This document shows, piece by piece, positions 18,675 to 27,424 of a stretch of 40,215 nt of DNA (position 1 is its first letter; every line of letters starts with the position of its first letter). Source of the stretch: Caballeronia sp. (GTDB lineage Bacteria; Pseudomonadota; Gammaproteobacteria; Burkholderiales; Burkholderiaceae); NCBI RefSeq assembly GCF_028292365.1, contig NZ_JAQGMM010000365.1, positions 1 to 40,215 on the forward strand. Direction: 5' to 3'. The notes under the pieces were generated by a model that did no database searches, had not been told where the DNA came from, and worked only from the letters and a program-made list of their open reading frames with translations. The position numbers and the translations under genes are program-made.

Positions 18675-19585
18675 TGGTAGAGAAGGTGGAGACGGTTTCG
18701 TTGGTGGCAAGTCAGTTGATTTCTCCCTTGTTCGAAGAAATCCGGGCGTTGTACGGCGTTGCGTTCGATCAGGCGCTTCAGCGCAACGTCGCCGACGCGC
18801 TCGCGGAAGACGTCGGCGACGGAGACCGGACCGGGCTGCTCGTGCCCGCCACCGTGCGGCGCACGGCCCGCATTACGGTTCGCGAAGAGGCAGTGTTGTG
18901 CGGCGTTCCATGGTTCGAGGCGGTGATGCACCGGGTGGATGAATCGATTCGCGTGGAATGGCTGTATCGCGAAGGGGCGAGGATGATCGCCAATACGCCC
19001 GTGGTTGTGCTGCACGGTCCGGCGCGCGCGCTGCTGACTGCCGAGCGCAATGGGCTGAACTTCCTGCAGATGTTGTCGGGAGTGGCGACAGCGACGCGCC
19101 GTTATGTGGATGCAATCGAAGGGACGCGGGCGCGGATTCTCGATACCCGCAAGACCTTGCCGGGTTTGCGGCTCGCGCAGAAGTACGCGGTGCGAGTGGG
19201 CGGCGGGGCGAACCAGCGACTGGCACTTTACGACGGCATCTTGATCAAGGAAAACCATATTGCCGCGGCGGGCGGCGTGGGCGCGGCGATGGACGCAGCG
19301 CTCGCATTGAATGCTGACGTGCCGATCCAGATTGAAGTGGAAACCCTTGAACAGCTTGAAACGGCGCTGGCGCATCGGGCGGAATCGATCCTGCTCGATA
19401 ATTTTGCCTTCGATGCCATGCGCGATGCTGTGCGGCTAACCGGTGGCCGGGCGGTGCTGGAAGTGTCAGGCGGCGTGAACTTCGATACCGTGAGGACGAT
19501 TGCCGAGACCGGCGTGGACCGGATATCCATCGGCGCGCTGACGAAGGATGTGCGGGCCACCGATTATTCGATGCGGCTTGACTGA
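18674..19585 (+). CDS. nadC: Nicotinate-nucleotide pyrophosphorylase (carboxylating), quinolinate phosphoribosyltransferase
   Basis: NadC converts quinolinate and PRPP to nicotinate mononucleotide and CO2. It has 303 aa. Signatures are LAEDVGDGDRTG (N-terminal), AERNGLNFLQMLSGVAT, DTRKTLPGLR, GILIKENHI and a C-terminal LEVSGGVN. In the loop usually read GGGxNHR the sequence here has GGGANQR, so Gln replaces the common His. I believe this also occurs in relatives, so it may be a lineage feature. The TAATG overlap couples it to nadA. Confidence 0.95.
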   Translation: MVEKVETVSLVASQLISPLFEEIRALYGVAFDQALQRNVADALAEDVGDGDRTGLLVPATVRRTARITVREEAVLCGVPWFEAVMHRVDESIRVEWLYREGARMIANTPVVVLHGPARALLTAERNGLNFLQMLSGVATATRRYVDAIEGTRARILDTRKTLPGLRLAQKYAVRVGGGANQRLALYDGILIKENHIAAAGGVGAAMDAALALNADVPIQIEVETLEQLETALAHRAESILLDNFAFDAMRDAVRLTGGRAVLEVSGGVNFDTVRTIAETGVDRISIGALTKDVRATDYSMRLD

Positions 19586-19638
19586 GTGAAAGGCAGGATT
19601 GGCGTTGAAGGCGGCACTGCTTTCTCCGCTTACGGTTT

Positions 19639-19683
19639 GCTTGAGCCGGTCAATATTATTAAAAGAGAATAGCCGGCTCAAGC
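19639..19683. repeat. Perfect 11-bp inverted repeat with AT-rich 23-nt spacer
   Basis: GCTTGAGCCGG (19639-19649) and CCGGCTCAAGC (19673-19683) are exact reverse complements around an AT-rich spacer containing ATATTATTAAAAGA. It begins 54 bp after the nadC stop. No T-run follows, so it is not a standard terminator. It could be an operator, a repetitive extragenic element or a trace of an insertion boundary. Confidence 0.6.
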
Positions 19684-19721
19684 GTATCCCTGACCCCGAC
19701 CGTGTGACCCCAAAACACTAA

Positions 19722-19752
19722 TGCCGTGTCTCGTACAGTGAGTGCCGTGTCT
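19722..19752. repeat. Direct repeat TGCCGTGTCT, two copies 21 bp apart
   Basis: Exact copies at 19722-19731 and 19743-19752 are spaced by 21 bp, two helical turns, so both faces would bind a protein on the same side of DNA. A partial third CCGTGT is at 19700-19705. This is a candidate activator site upstream of the hut transporter; no matching regulator is recognised. Confidence 0.4.
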
Positions 19753-19921
19753 AGACAACTTTAAGAAAACTCTTAAATAATTTAACGTGTGCTCGTCAAA
19801 TTCCCCGCATTGACCCCAGTAACACCTCTGTAATCCATATCCATCAAGCATCTAAGTATTTTCCCTAAGTTCCCTCGCTTAGGCTAAAAAAACGTTGCCA
19901 GTCCTTTTTGTTCACTCCATG

Positions 19922-19935
19922 CTTGTATATACAAG
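19922..19935. promoter_or_regulatory. HutC-type operator upstream of the histidine transporter operon
   Basis: CTTGTATATACAAG is a perfect 14-bp palindrome and closely resembles the HutC (GntR family) site described in pseudomonads, CTTGTATGTACAAG. It lies 51 bp before the binding-protein start and overlaps a TACAAG that could serve as a -10 sixteen bases after TTGTTC (19908-19913), so binding would block transcription. Urocanate is the known HutC inducer. Confidence 0.8.
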
Positions 19936-19986
19936 TCGGCGGTCGCCACTTGGTCCAACAACCTTCGTGGAAAGAGTGGCTCAACA

Positions 19987-20853
19987 ATGACAGGCAAAAT
20001 GAAATTGCTCGCCCGGCTGGCTGCATCGGTCGCCGTTGGTGTAATCGCTCTCGGCGCGGCCAGCGCCCAGGCAAAAGAATGGAAATCCGTCACGATCGCC
20101 ACCGAAGGCGCGTACGAACCGTGGAACCTGACGCTTCCCGGCGGCAAGCTCGGCGGCTTCGAGCCGGAGCTGATCGAGAACGTCTGCGCCCGCATCAAGA
20201 TCCAGTGCAACCTGGTCACGCAAGACTGGGACGGCATGATCGCCGGCCTGCAAGCGGGCAAGTTCGATGTGCTTATGGACGCCATTTCAGTCACGCCGGA
20301 ACGCGAGAAGATCATCGCTTTCTCGACACCGTATGCCTCGACGCCCGCCGCTTTCGTGTCCGCTGACGCGAGCTCGTCCGCGCTCGCAAAACAACCCGGC
20401 GCAGGCCAGACCGTCAAGCTGACGGGCGACGCTGCCCACGACAAAGCCACCGTCGATGCACTGCGCGTCGCGCTGAAGGGCAAGACCATTGGCATCCAGT
20501 CGGGCACTGTCTACACCAAGTTCATCGACACGAACTTCAAGGACGTCGCGACCATTCGCGAATACAAGACCGCGCCGGAGCATGACCTGGATCTGGTGGC
20601 AGGCCGCATCGACGTCGCGTTCGACGACAGCACCTACTGGGCCTCGGCATTCACCAAGCCGGAAAACAAGGGTCTCGCGTTCACGGGTCCGAAGATCGCC
20701 GGAACGGTTTGGGGTCCGGGCGAAGCACTGGCATTCCGTCAGTCCGACAAGGACCTGAAGGCGAAATTCGACCAGGGCATCCAGGCGGCACTCGCCGACG
20801 GCACGGTCAAGCGCCTCTCGCTGAAGTGGCTGAAGGTCGACGCCACGCCTTGA
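19987..20853 (+). CDS. Polar amino-acid (probably histidine) ABC transporter substrate-binding protein
   Basis: This is the periplasmic receptor of an amino-acid importer, SBP family 3, 288 aa. Residues 1-29 form a signal peptide ending in AASAQA. The mature protein starts KEWKSVTIATEGAYEPWNLTLPGGKLGGFEPEL, the typical HisJ/ArgT opening, followed by WDGMIAGLQAGKFDVLMDAISVTPEREK. Position at the head of a cluster of histidine-breakdown genes behind a HutC-type operator implies histidine or urocanate as ligand (inference). A second ATG at 19999 is possible. A strong hairpin follows the stop. Confidence 0.9.
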   Translation: MTGKMKLLARLAASVAVGVIALGAASAQAKEWKSVTIATEGAYEPWNLTLPGGKLGGFEPELIENVCARIKIQCNLVTQDWDGMIAGLQAGKFDVLMDAISVTPEREKIIAFSTPYASTPAAFVSADASSSALAKQPGAGQTVKLTGDAAHDKATVDALRVALKGKTIGIQSGTVYTKFIDTNFKDVATIREYKTAPEHDLDLVAGRIDVAFDDSTYWASAFTKPENKGLAFTGPKIAGTVWGPGEALAFRQSDKDLKAKFDQGIQAALADGTVKRLSLKWLKVDATP

Positions 20854-20877
20854 TGCGTCGCTGATTTACTGAGCCCT

Positions 20878-20907
20878 GTCGAGCGCTCGTCAATAAGAGC
20901 GCTCGAC
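20878..20907 (+). promoter_or_regulatory. Intercistronic hairpin between the binding-protein and permease genes
   Basis: GTCGAGCGCTC and GAGCGCTCGAC are exact 11-bp complements with an 8-nt loop GTCAATAA. No T-run follows, so it should not terminate fully. Such structures after a binding-protein gene usually protect the upstream mRNA from 3' decay, raising receptor levels over the membrane subunits. Confidence 0.65.
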
Positions 20908-20929
20908 GATGTATCACCGTAGGAGATAA

Positions 20930-21655
20930 ATGATGAGTCTGGTTCAACTACTCGGTTTCGGTGAGCAAGGGTGGGGCCCCACCTTGCTGCTCGCGCTGCT
21001 CATGACCGTGGTGCTGACGATCGCCGCGCTTGGCGTTGGCGCAGTGTTCGGTGCAATGGTCGCCGCCGCGAAGCTGTCGCGCAGCCGCACGCTAAGAATT
21101 ATCGGCGATGCCTACACCACGCTCTTTCGCGGCATCCCCGAACTGCTGATCATCTATCTCTTCTACTTCGGCGGGTCGTCGGTGATGACCGCCGTCGGCC
21201 ACTTTTTCGGCGCCGACGGGTTCATCGGCGTGCCGCCTTTCGTGGTCGGCGCGCTCGCCATTGGCCTGATTTCCGGATCGTATCAAGCCGAGGTGTATCG
21301 CTCGGCGGTGCTCGCGGTCTCGCGTGGCGAGATCGAGGCGGCACGGGCTATCGGCATGTCGACGGCAACGTTATGGCGCCGCGTGCTGATCCCGCAAGTC
21401 ATACGGTTTGCGTTGCCGGGTATCGGCAATGTCTGGCAATTGAGTCTCAAGGATTCAGCGTTGATCGCCGTGACAGGACTCGCCGAGCTGATGCGCACGA
21501 GCCAGGTTGCCGCCGGATCGACGCATCAATACTTCACGTTTTATATGGTCGGCGGGGCGCTGTACCTAATCCTCACGAGCCTGTCGAACCGCGTTTTTGA
21601 TCGCGCCGAAGCACGTATCGGCCGTTCGTTCCGCGGCACGCTCGCGCGGCGCTGA
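20930..21655 (+). CDS. Amino-acid ABC transporter permease (HisQ-like)
   Basis: This is one of two inner-membrane channel subunits for the histidine-type importer, 241 aa, with about five membrane segments. The HisM/HisQ coupling motif is visible as SGSYQAEVYRSAVLAVSRGEIEAARAIG. The N-terminal GWGPTLLLALLMTVVLTI is typical. AGGAG precedes tandem ATG codons at 20930 and 20933; the second has the better 7-base spacing, so the true protein may lack the first Met. It pairs with the next gene. Confidence 0.92.
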   Translation: MMSLVQLLGFGEQGWGPTLLLALLMTVVLTIAALGVGAVFGAMVAAAKLSRSRTLRIIGDAYTTLFRGIPELLIIYLFYFGGSSVMTAVGHFFGADGFIGVPPFVVGALAIGLISGSYQAEVYRSAVLAVSRGEIEAARAIGMSTATLWRRVLIPQVIRFALPGIGNVWQLSLKDSALIAVTGLAELMRTSQVAAGSTHQYFTFYMVGGALYLILTSLSNRVFDRAEARIGRSFRGTLARR

Positions 21656-21688
21656 GCCACTAAGACGAACTCCCAAGCGAATCCGACC

Positions 21689-22462
21689 ATGAACATCGAT
21701 TTCGAATTTCTCGGCGATACGTTGTCGAAACTGTTAGCTGCTGTCCCCACCACGCTCGGGCTGTTCTTCGCCTCGCTGATCGTGGGCGGCATGCTTTCTC
21801 TTGTGATTGTCGCGATGCGGGTGAGCCCGAACTGGGCGCTCAACCGTTTTGCGCGTGGCTACATCCTGGTGTTCCGCGGCTCGCCGCTGCTGATCCAGAT
21901 GTTCCTTGTTTATTACGGCCTGGGCCAGTTCCCGGCCGTGCGCGAGAGCTTCCTCTGGCCACTCTTGCGCGTGCCGTACGTATGCGCGATCGTCTCACTC
22001 GCGTTGTGCACGGCCGGATATACCGCCGAGATCATTCGCGGCGGTCTGCAGTCGGTACCGCACGGCCAGATAGAAGCGGCGCTGGCGGTTGGCATGTCTC
22101 GCTGGACCGTATTGCGCCGGATCATCGCGCCAATCACGCTGCGTTATGCATTGCCGGCGTACTCGACCGAAGCCGTGCTGCTCGTCAAGTCGACGGCGCT
22201 GGCGAGTCTTGTCACGGTCTGGGACGTGACGGGCGTCGCGCAGCAGATCATCCAGCGGACCTACCGGACGATGGAGGTCTTCATCTGCGCGGCTGCTATC
22301 TACCTCGTGTTGAATTTCATCATCGTGCGGGCGCTGGGCATGCTTGAAAAGAAGCTCTCGCCGCACCTGCGCGATCGCAACGATACCGCGCCGAAGAAGC
22401 GTTCATCCTCAGCCACGCTTAAAGCTGCGACGGTCCCCGACAGCCAGCACATCGATTCCTGA
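21689..22462 (+). CDS. Amino-acid ABC transporter permease (HisM-like)
   Basis: This is the second channel subunit, 257 aa. The coupling motif reads [32 protein letters not shown]. Membrane segments are spread from residue 10 to about 225, and the last ~30 residues are a charged cytoplasmic tail. The start ATG has only a weak ribosome site and lies 33 bp after the first permease. The two permeases would form a heterodimer with the ATPase encoded next. Confidence 0.92.
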   Translation: MNIDFEFLGDTLSKLLAAVPTTLGLFFASLIVGGMLSLVIVAMRVSPNWALNRFARGYILVFRGSPLLIQMFLVYYGLGQFPAVRESFLWPLLRVPYVCAIVSLALCTAGYTAEIIRGGLQSVPHGQIEAALAVGMSRWTVLRRIIAPITLRYALPAYSTEAVLLVKSTALASLVTVWDVTGVAQQIIQRTYRTMEVFICAAAIYLVLNFIIVRALGMLEKKLSPHLRDRNDTAPKKRSSSATLKAATVPDSQHIDS

Positions 22463-22481
22463 ATCCAAGGGAGAAAACCTC

Positions 22482-23273
22482 ATGAACACCAGCACCTCCA
22501 TTGCGCTGTCCGCGACCAACATCCACAAGTCCTTCGGCGACGCGCACGTGCTCAAGGGCATTTCCCTCGACGCGCACGAAGGCGATGTGATCTCCATCCT
22601 CGGCGCGAGCGGATCGGGCAAAAGCACCTTCCTGCGTTGTATCAACATGCTGGAAACACCTGACGACGGCGAAGTGAAACTGGCGGGCGAAGCGATCGAA
22701 ATGAAGCGTGGCCGCGATGGCCGCCTGCAGCCGGGCAATCGCAAGCAAGTCGACCGCATTCGCTCGCAGCTAGGCATGGTGTTCCAGAGTTTCAATCTCT
22801 GGTCGCACATGACGGTGATGCAGAACGTGATTGAAGGGCCGTTGCGGGTGCAGAAGCGCACACGTGCGGAATGCCTTGAAGAGGCCGAGCAGTTGCTGAC
22901 GAAGGTCGGTCTTTACGAGAAGCGCGATGCGTACCCCGCGCATCTGTCGGGCGGTCAGCAGCAGCGCGTAGCCATTGCGCGGGCGTTGGCCATGCACCCC
23001 AAGGTCATGCTCTTCGATGAACCCACGTCCGCGCTCGATCCGGAACTGGTCGGCGAAGTATTGCGCGTGATGCGTGCACTCGCCGAGGAAGGCCGGACCA
23101 TGCTGGTCGTCACGCATGAAATGGGTTTCGCGCGGCACGTATCGAATCGCGTGATGTTCCTGCATCAGGGGCAAGCCGATGCCGAAGGCGCGCCCGACGA
23201 CCTGTTCAACGGCCGCTGCTCGGAACGGTTCCAGCAGTTTGTGTCGAGTCATCATTCCCGTACTGCTAACTAA
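22482..23273 (+). CDS. Amino-acid ABC transporter ATP-binding protein (HisP-like)
   Basis: This is the ATPase energising the importer, 263 aa. Walker A is GASGSGKST (41-49), the Q-loop is [11 protein letters not shown], the signature is [15 protein letters not shown], Walker B is [14 protein letters not shown] and the H-loop His is in [12 protein letters not shown]. The frame is open upstream inside the permease gene, but the ATG at 22482 follows AAGGGAGAAAACCTC, a strong ribosome site, and gives the normal family N-terminus. The HutH-like gene starts 15 bp after its stop. Confidence 0.94.
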   Translation: MNTSTSIALSATNIHKSFGDAHVLKGISLDAHEGDVISILGASGSGKSTFLRCINMLETPDDGEVKLAGEAIEMKRGRDGRLQPGNRKQVDRIRSQLGMVFQSFNLWSHMTVMQNVIEGPLRVQKRTRAECLEEAEQLLTKVGLYEKRDAYPAHLSGGQQQRVAIARALAMHPKVMLFDEPTSALDPELVGEVLRVMRALAEEGRTMLVVTHEMGFARHVSNRVMFLHQGQADAEGAPDDLFNGRCSERFQQFVSSHHSRTAN

Positions 23274-23288
23274 ATCAACGAGGTTGAC

Positions 23289-24881
23289 GTGCTTGCCAGT
23301 TCAGTTTTACCGACGCCATCGATCGATTCAGTTAACCCCATCGTCATCGGCTTGGACTTGAGTGAGGGTTGCGGCAACGAGCGCTCGCGGGCTTCCGTGT
23401 GTATCGACAACCCGCTCGACTGGCGTGGCGTCGCGCAGATCGCTAGTGGCGCATCGCTGGTTTTGTCCCCAGGCGCACGTTCGCGGATCGACCATGCGCG
23501 TGCGCTGGTCGAGCAGATCGTCGAGCGCCGGATTCGTGCCTATGGCGTGAACACCGGCGTGGGCGCGCTGTGTGATGTGGTCGTGTCGCCGTCGGAACAG
23601 CGTGCTTTGTCGCGCAACATCCTGATGAGTCACGCGGTTGGCGTGGGTGAACCGCTGCGGCGCGAAGAGACGCGCGCGATCATCGCGGCTGCGGTGAACA
23701 ACTTCGCCCACGGGCATTCCGGCGTGCGCCTTGAACTGGTGGAACTGCTCGTCACGTTGCTCGACAACGGGTTAATACCCGAAGTCCCGGCGTTCGGCTC
23801 GGTCGGGTATTTGAGCCATATGGCGCATATCGCGCTGGTGCTGATCGGCGAAGGGTTTGTTCGCGACGACACCGGCCGCATGAGCGCGGCCAGCGCGATG
23901 CAGCGGCTCGCGCGCGAACCGCTCGTGCTGGAGGCGAAAGAGGGCTTGAGCGTGGTCAACGGCACGCCTTGCGTGACGGGACTCGCCTCGCTGGCGCTGG
24001 CGCGCACCGAGCGGCTGCTCGAATGGGCCGACACCATTTCTGCAATGTCGTTCGAGAACCTGCGCGGTCAAGCGGCTGCCTTCGATGCCGATTCGCTTGC
24101 GCTGCGTATATCGCCGGGATTGTCGACGGTGGGCGCGCATCTGCGCGCGCTTCTTGCTGACAGCGGCATCATCGCGGCGTCGTTCGGACGCAAGACGCAG
24201 GACCCTTTGAGCTTGCGGACCATTCCCCACGTGCACGGCGCGGCGCGCGACGTGTTCGCGACGACGGCGGAAGTCGTGAATCGCGAACTGGCTTCCGTCA
24301 CCGATAACCCCGTGGTCGCCGGCACGCTCGCGTCGCCGCGGGTGTTTTCGCAGGCGCATGCGGTGGGTGCGTCCATTGGCCTGGCAATGGATAGTTTGAG
24401 CACTGCAGTGGCTGAGGTCGCTGCAATGGCCGAGCGGCGCATCGACCGGCTGGTGAATCCGCTGGTCAGCGGCTTGCCCGCTTTTCTCGCCGATGGCGGC
24501 GGCACGTGTTCCGGTTTCATGATTGCGCAATACACGGCGGCTTCGCTGGTCGCTCACAACCGTCGCCTTGCGATGCCCGCGAGCCTGGATGGCGGCATCA
24601 CCTCCGGCTTGCAGGAGGACCACCTGTGCCACGCGACGCCGGCTGCATTGAAGGCTTTGGAAATTATCGCCAATGCCGAGCGCATATTCGCTATCGAGTT
24701 GCTGGCGGCGACCCAGGCATACGACCTTCAGCCGGCCGACCTGTCGCGCGCGCCTAAAACCGACGCGATTTATCGGAGCGTCCGGGCGGTCATCTCCCAA
24801 TACAAGGACGACCGGCCATTGGCAGGCGATATTGCCGCGGCGTGGGCGTTCGTCCACGAGGCGACCCCGAGTTTTAATTAA
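23289..24881 (+). CDS. HutH-like aromatic amino-acid lyase homologue lacking the MIO triad
   Basis: By family and position this should be histidine ammonia-lyase, which turns histidine into urocanate. It has 530 aa; the GTG start has GAGG six bases upstream. Many lyase landmarks remain: YGVNTGVG (Tyr85), SHAVG (His115), LEAKEGLSVVNGT, QDPLSLR (304-310) and QEDH. However, the segment normally GSVGASGDLAPLAH reads GSVGYLSHMAH (from residue 170). The Ala-Ser-Gly that cyclises into the MIO electrophile is missing, and the usual Tyr of QDPYSLR is Leu307. The reading frame is intact and the region is diverged rather than simply cut. It may be non-catalytic, regulatory, or use different chemistry. 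No other hutH is in the window. Confidence 0.85.
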   Translation: MLASSVLPTPSIDSVNPIVIGLDLSEGCGNERSRASVCIDNPLDWRGVAQIASGASLVLSPGARSRIDHARALVEQIVERRIRAYGVNTGVGALCDVVVSPSEQRALSRNILMSHAVGVGEPLRREETRAIIAAAVNNFAHGHSGVRLELVELLVTLLDNGLIPEVPAFGSVGYLSHMAHIALVLIGEGFVRDDTGRMSAASAMQRLAREPLVLEAKEGLSVVNGTPCVTGLASLALARTERLLEWADTISAMSFENLRGQAAAFDADSLALRISPGLSTVGAHLRALLADSGIIAASFGRKTQDPLSLRTIPHVHGAARDVFATTAEVVNRELASVTDNPVVAGTLASPRVFSQAHAVGASIGLAMDSLSTAVAEVAAMAERRIDRLVNPLVSGLPAFLADGGGTCSGFMIAQYTAASLVAHNRRLAMPASLDGGITSGLQEDHLCHATPAALKALEIIANAERIFAIELLAATQAYDLQPADLSRAPKTDAIYRSVRAVISQYKDDRPLAGDIAAAWAFVHEATPSFN

Positions 24882-24886
24882 CGGGT

Positions 24887-24900
24887 CTTGTATAGACAGA
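24887..24900. promoter_or_regulatory. Possible degenerate HutC half-operator after the HutH-like gene
   Basis: CTTGTATAGACAGA matches the palindrome CTTGTATATACAAG at 11 of 14 positions, with the left half perfect. It lies five bases after the stop of the HutH-like gene and 165 bp upstream of the hutU operator, so the two could cooperate. It may also be chance. Confidence 0.4.
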
Positions 24901-25051
24901 TTCAGCAATCGCAGTTGACGTCGGTCCCACAGTTTTTTGCGGAGGATCGATGTCTGCCACCCGGTTTGTGCCAAGCTACGCGCCACGTTCAAGTAAACCC
25001 CTATTCGAATCGACTGCCCGCTGCTTGCACTCCGATTTGTTTTGATTCAGA

Positions 25052-25065
25052 CTTGTATATACAAC
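25052..25065. promoter_or_regulatory. HutC-type operator upstream of hutU
   Basis: CTTGTATATACAAC contains the 12-bp palindrome TTGTATATACAA and matches the site before the transporter at 13 of 14 bases. It is 91 bp before the hutU start, in the 275-bp gap after the HutH-like gene. TTGTTT (25037-25042), 17 bp, TACAAC may be an overlapping promoter. Confidence 0.78.
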
Positions 25066-25156
25066 TCGCCGACCAAGCTCCACCGCTGGCTGAAACGCCC
25101 CGGGGAATTGGCTGCAAGATACCGAATGTTCACCATCCCGTCCGAGGAGTGCTTTG

Positions 25157-26839
25157 ATGAAAAACCACAACCCGCGTCCCCTGCGCGCACCGCGCGGCAC
25201 CGAGCTTACGTGCAAGAGCTGGCTCACCGAAGCGCCGTATCGGATGCTGCTGAATAACCTCGATCCTGAGGTCGCCGAGAACCCCGACAAGCTGGTGGTC
25301 TATGGCGGTATAGGCCGCGCTGCCCGTAACTGGGAATGTCTCGACAAAATCCTCGAAACGCTGCAACGCCTGGAAAGCGATGAATCGCTGCTGGTTCAGT
25401 CGGGTAAGCCGGTTGGCGTGTTCAAGACCCATGCCGACGCACCGCGCGTGTTGATCGCGAACTCCAATCTCGTGCCGAAATGGGCGACGTGGGAACACTT
25501 CAATGAACTCGACCGCAAGGGCCTGTTCATGTACGGCCAGATGACGGCCGGAAGCTGGATCTACATCGGCAGCCAGGGGATCGTGCAGGGTACGTACGAA
25601 ACCTTCGTCGAAGCCGCGCGGCAGCACTTTAACGGCGACTGGAAGGGCCGCTGGATCCTCACTGCGGGGTTGGGCGGCATGGGCGGCGCGCAGCCGCTGG
25701 CGGCGACGCTGGCAGGCGCGGTATCGTTGAACATCGAGTGCGACCAGACGCGTATCGATTTCCGTCTGCGTACGCGTTACGTCGATAAACAAGCGAAGGA
25801 CATCGACCACGCGCTTGAACTGATCAAGCAACACACGGCTGCCGGTGACGCTGTGTCGATCGCGCTGCTGGGTAACGCCGCCGAAGTGCTTCCGGAGCTC
25901 GTGCGCCGCGCGAAAGCAGGCGAGATCAAGCCGGATCTGGTCACCGATCAAACCTCGTCGCACGACCTGATCAACGGTTATCTGCCGGCTGGCTGGAGCC
26001 TCGAAAAGTGGCGCGCAGCGTCGCAGGATGAGTCCCAGCACGCTGAACTGAAGGCCGCCGCTCAACGCTCGTGCGCCCAGCATGTCCAGGCAATGCTTGA
26101 TTTCCACGCAATGGGCATTCATGCCGTGGATTACGGCAACAACCTGCGTCAAGTCGCTTTCGACGATGGCGTCAAGAACGCATTCGATTTCCCCGGCTTC
26201 GTTCCGGCGTACATTCGTCCGCTGTTCTGCGAAGGCAAGGGCCCGTTCCGCTGGGTCGCGCTGTCCGGCGATCCGGAAGACATCTACAAGACCGACGCCA
26301 AGCTGAAAGAACTGTTCCCGCATAACGCAGGGATGAACCGCTGGCTCGACATGGCGCGTGACCGCATCGCGTTCCAGGGTCTACCGGCGCGGATTTGCTG
26401 GCTCGGCCTGGGCGAGCGTCATGTCGCCGGTCTCGCGTTCAATGAAATGGTCAAGAGCGGTGAACTGAAAGCGCCAATCGTGATCGGCCGGGATCATCTG
26501 GACACGGGTTCCGTTGCCAGCCCGAATCGCGAAACGGAAAGCATGAAGGACGGCACGGATGCCGTGTCGGACTGGCCGCTGCTCAACGCACTGTTGAACA
26601 CCGCGGGCGGCGCGACGTGGGTCAGCTTGCATCATGGTGGCGGCGTTGGCATGGGCTACTCGCAACACGCGGGCATGGTGATCGTCGCCGACGGCACCGA
26701 TGCAGCCCAGAAGCGTCTTGCGCGCGTGCTGGTGAACGACTGCGCGTCGGGCGTGATGCGTCATGGCGACGCCGGTTACGAGCAAGCCATCGAATGCGCG
26801 AAGAGCTTCGGCCTCGATCTGCCGTTCATCACGACCTGA
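25157..26839 (+). CDS. hutU: Urocanate hydratase (urocanase)
   Basis: HutU adds water to urocanate with tightly bound NAD+, giving imidazolonepropionate. It has 560 aa, the standard length. Signatures are [33 protein letters not shown], the nucleotide-binding [12 protein letters not shown], and [11 protein letters not shown] with the conserved Cys (Cys414). The C-terminal block [20 protein letters not shown] is also intact. A TTG directly precedes the ATG, but the ATG at 25157 has AGGAG seven bases upstream. It has its own operator region and leads the catabolic half of the cluster. Confidence 0.97.
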   Translation: MKNHNPRPLRAPRGTELTCKSWLTEAPYRMLLNNLDPEVAENPDKLVVYGGIGRAARNWECLDKILETLQRLESDESLLVQSGKPVGVFKTHADAPRVLIANSNLVPKWATWEHFNELDRKGLFMYGQMTAGSWIYIGSQGIVQGTYETFVEAARQHFNGDWKGRWILTAGLGGMGGAQPLAATLAGAVSLNIECDQTRIDFRLRTRYVDKQAKDIDHALELIKQHTAAGDAVSIALLGNAAEVLPELVRRAKAGEIKPDLVTDQTSSHDLINGYLPAGWSLEKWRAASQDESQHAELKAAAQRSCAQHVQAMLDFHAMGIHAVDYGNNLRQVAFDDGVKNAFDFPGFVPAYIRPLFCEGKGPFRWVALSGDPEDIYKTDAKLKELFPHNAGMNRWLDMARDRIAFQGLPARICWLGLGERHVAGLAFNEMVKSGELKAPIVIGRDHLDTGSVASPNRETESMKDGTDAVSDWPLLNALLNTAGGATWVSLHHGGGVGMGYSQHAGMVIVADGTDAAQKRLARVLVNDCASGVMRHGDAGYEQAIECAKSFGLDLPFITT

Positions 26840-26841
26840 TC

Positions 26842-27423
26842 ATGCCGGCGGCCTTCAGCATTATTCGCGCGGCCGATTTGAAGGCCGTGCCGTGGAAGAA
26901 CGGCGGCGGTGCGACGCGCGAGATCGCCGCGTCGCCGCCAGGTGGCGCCTTTGATGCATTCGACTGGCGCGTGAGCGTGGCGGATGTATCGGAGGCGGGG
27001 GCGTTCTCGGTGTTCGAGGGCGTCGACCGCGTGCTGACGTTGATCGAGGGCATGGAGATGGTGCTCGTCGATGCGGTTGGTCCTCGGCATGTTCTTGCGC
27101 GTTGGGATTCACTCGCGTTCGCGGGTGAAACGAAGATAGCGGCAGAGTTGCCGCTCGGTCCGACGCGCGATTTCAACCTGATGTTGAGGCGCGATCGTGT
27201 GTCAGGAACTGTGACGGTGCGGCGTGATGCTGAAGCGTTGAGCGTGAAGCAGGGAAGCGTTGTGCTGGTCTGCGCGCTTGGCGAATTCGCGGTCGATGAC
27301 GAGCATCTGTCTCAAGGCGATGCGCTTGTTTTTGAGGCTGGAGAGCATGCTTCCTTAAACGTCGAACCGGTTTCGGAAGGCGCGGTTCTTATCGACGCTC
27401 GTATTGTTTCAAAGGATCGCTGA
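26842..27423 (+). CDS. hutD: HutD-family protein
   Basis: HutD is a bicupin protein conserved in hut clusters. In Pseudomonas it is thought to limit hut expression, perhaps by binding urocanate or formylglutamate; it is not a pathway enzyme. It has 193 aa. The family signature [14 protein letters not shown] is at residues 16-29. The frame runs open upstream inside hutU, but the ATG at 26842, two bases after the hutU stop, gives the normal N-terminus. No ribosome site is seen, so translation is probably coupled to hutU. hutI follows at once. Confidence 0.92.
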   Translation: MPAAFSIIRAADLKAVPWKNGGGATREIAASPPGGAFDAFDWRVSVADVSEAGAFSVFEGVDRVLTLIEGMEMVLVDAVGPRHVLARWDSLAFAGETKIAAELPLGPTRDFNLMLRRDRVSGTVTVRRDAEALSVKQGSVVLVCALGEFAVDDEHLSQGDALVFEAGEHASLNVEPVSEGAVLIDARIVSKDR

Positions 27424-27424
27424 T

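Larger units (their letters stand above)
19586..19986. other. 401-bp non-coding interval between nadC and the hut cluster
   Basis: I find no gene here. The interval is clearly more AT-rich than its surroundings between about 19650 and 19930. It holds an 11-bp inverted repeat, a 21-bp-spaced direct repeat, small AT-rich dyads (TTTAAG/CTTAAA at 19760-19777; CCTAAG/CTTAGG at 19864-19883) and the HutC-type operator. It is the left edge of the hut cluster and its main control region. Confidence 0.7.

Noticed and set aside
24882..25156. A remnant of hutC between the HutH-like gene and hutU
   Set aside because: I translated and read this gap for GntR helix-turn-helix wording and found none. Only operators and leader sequence are visible.
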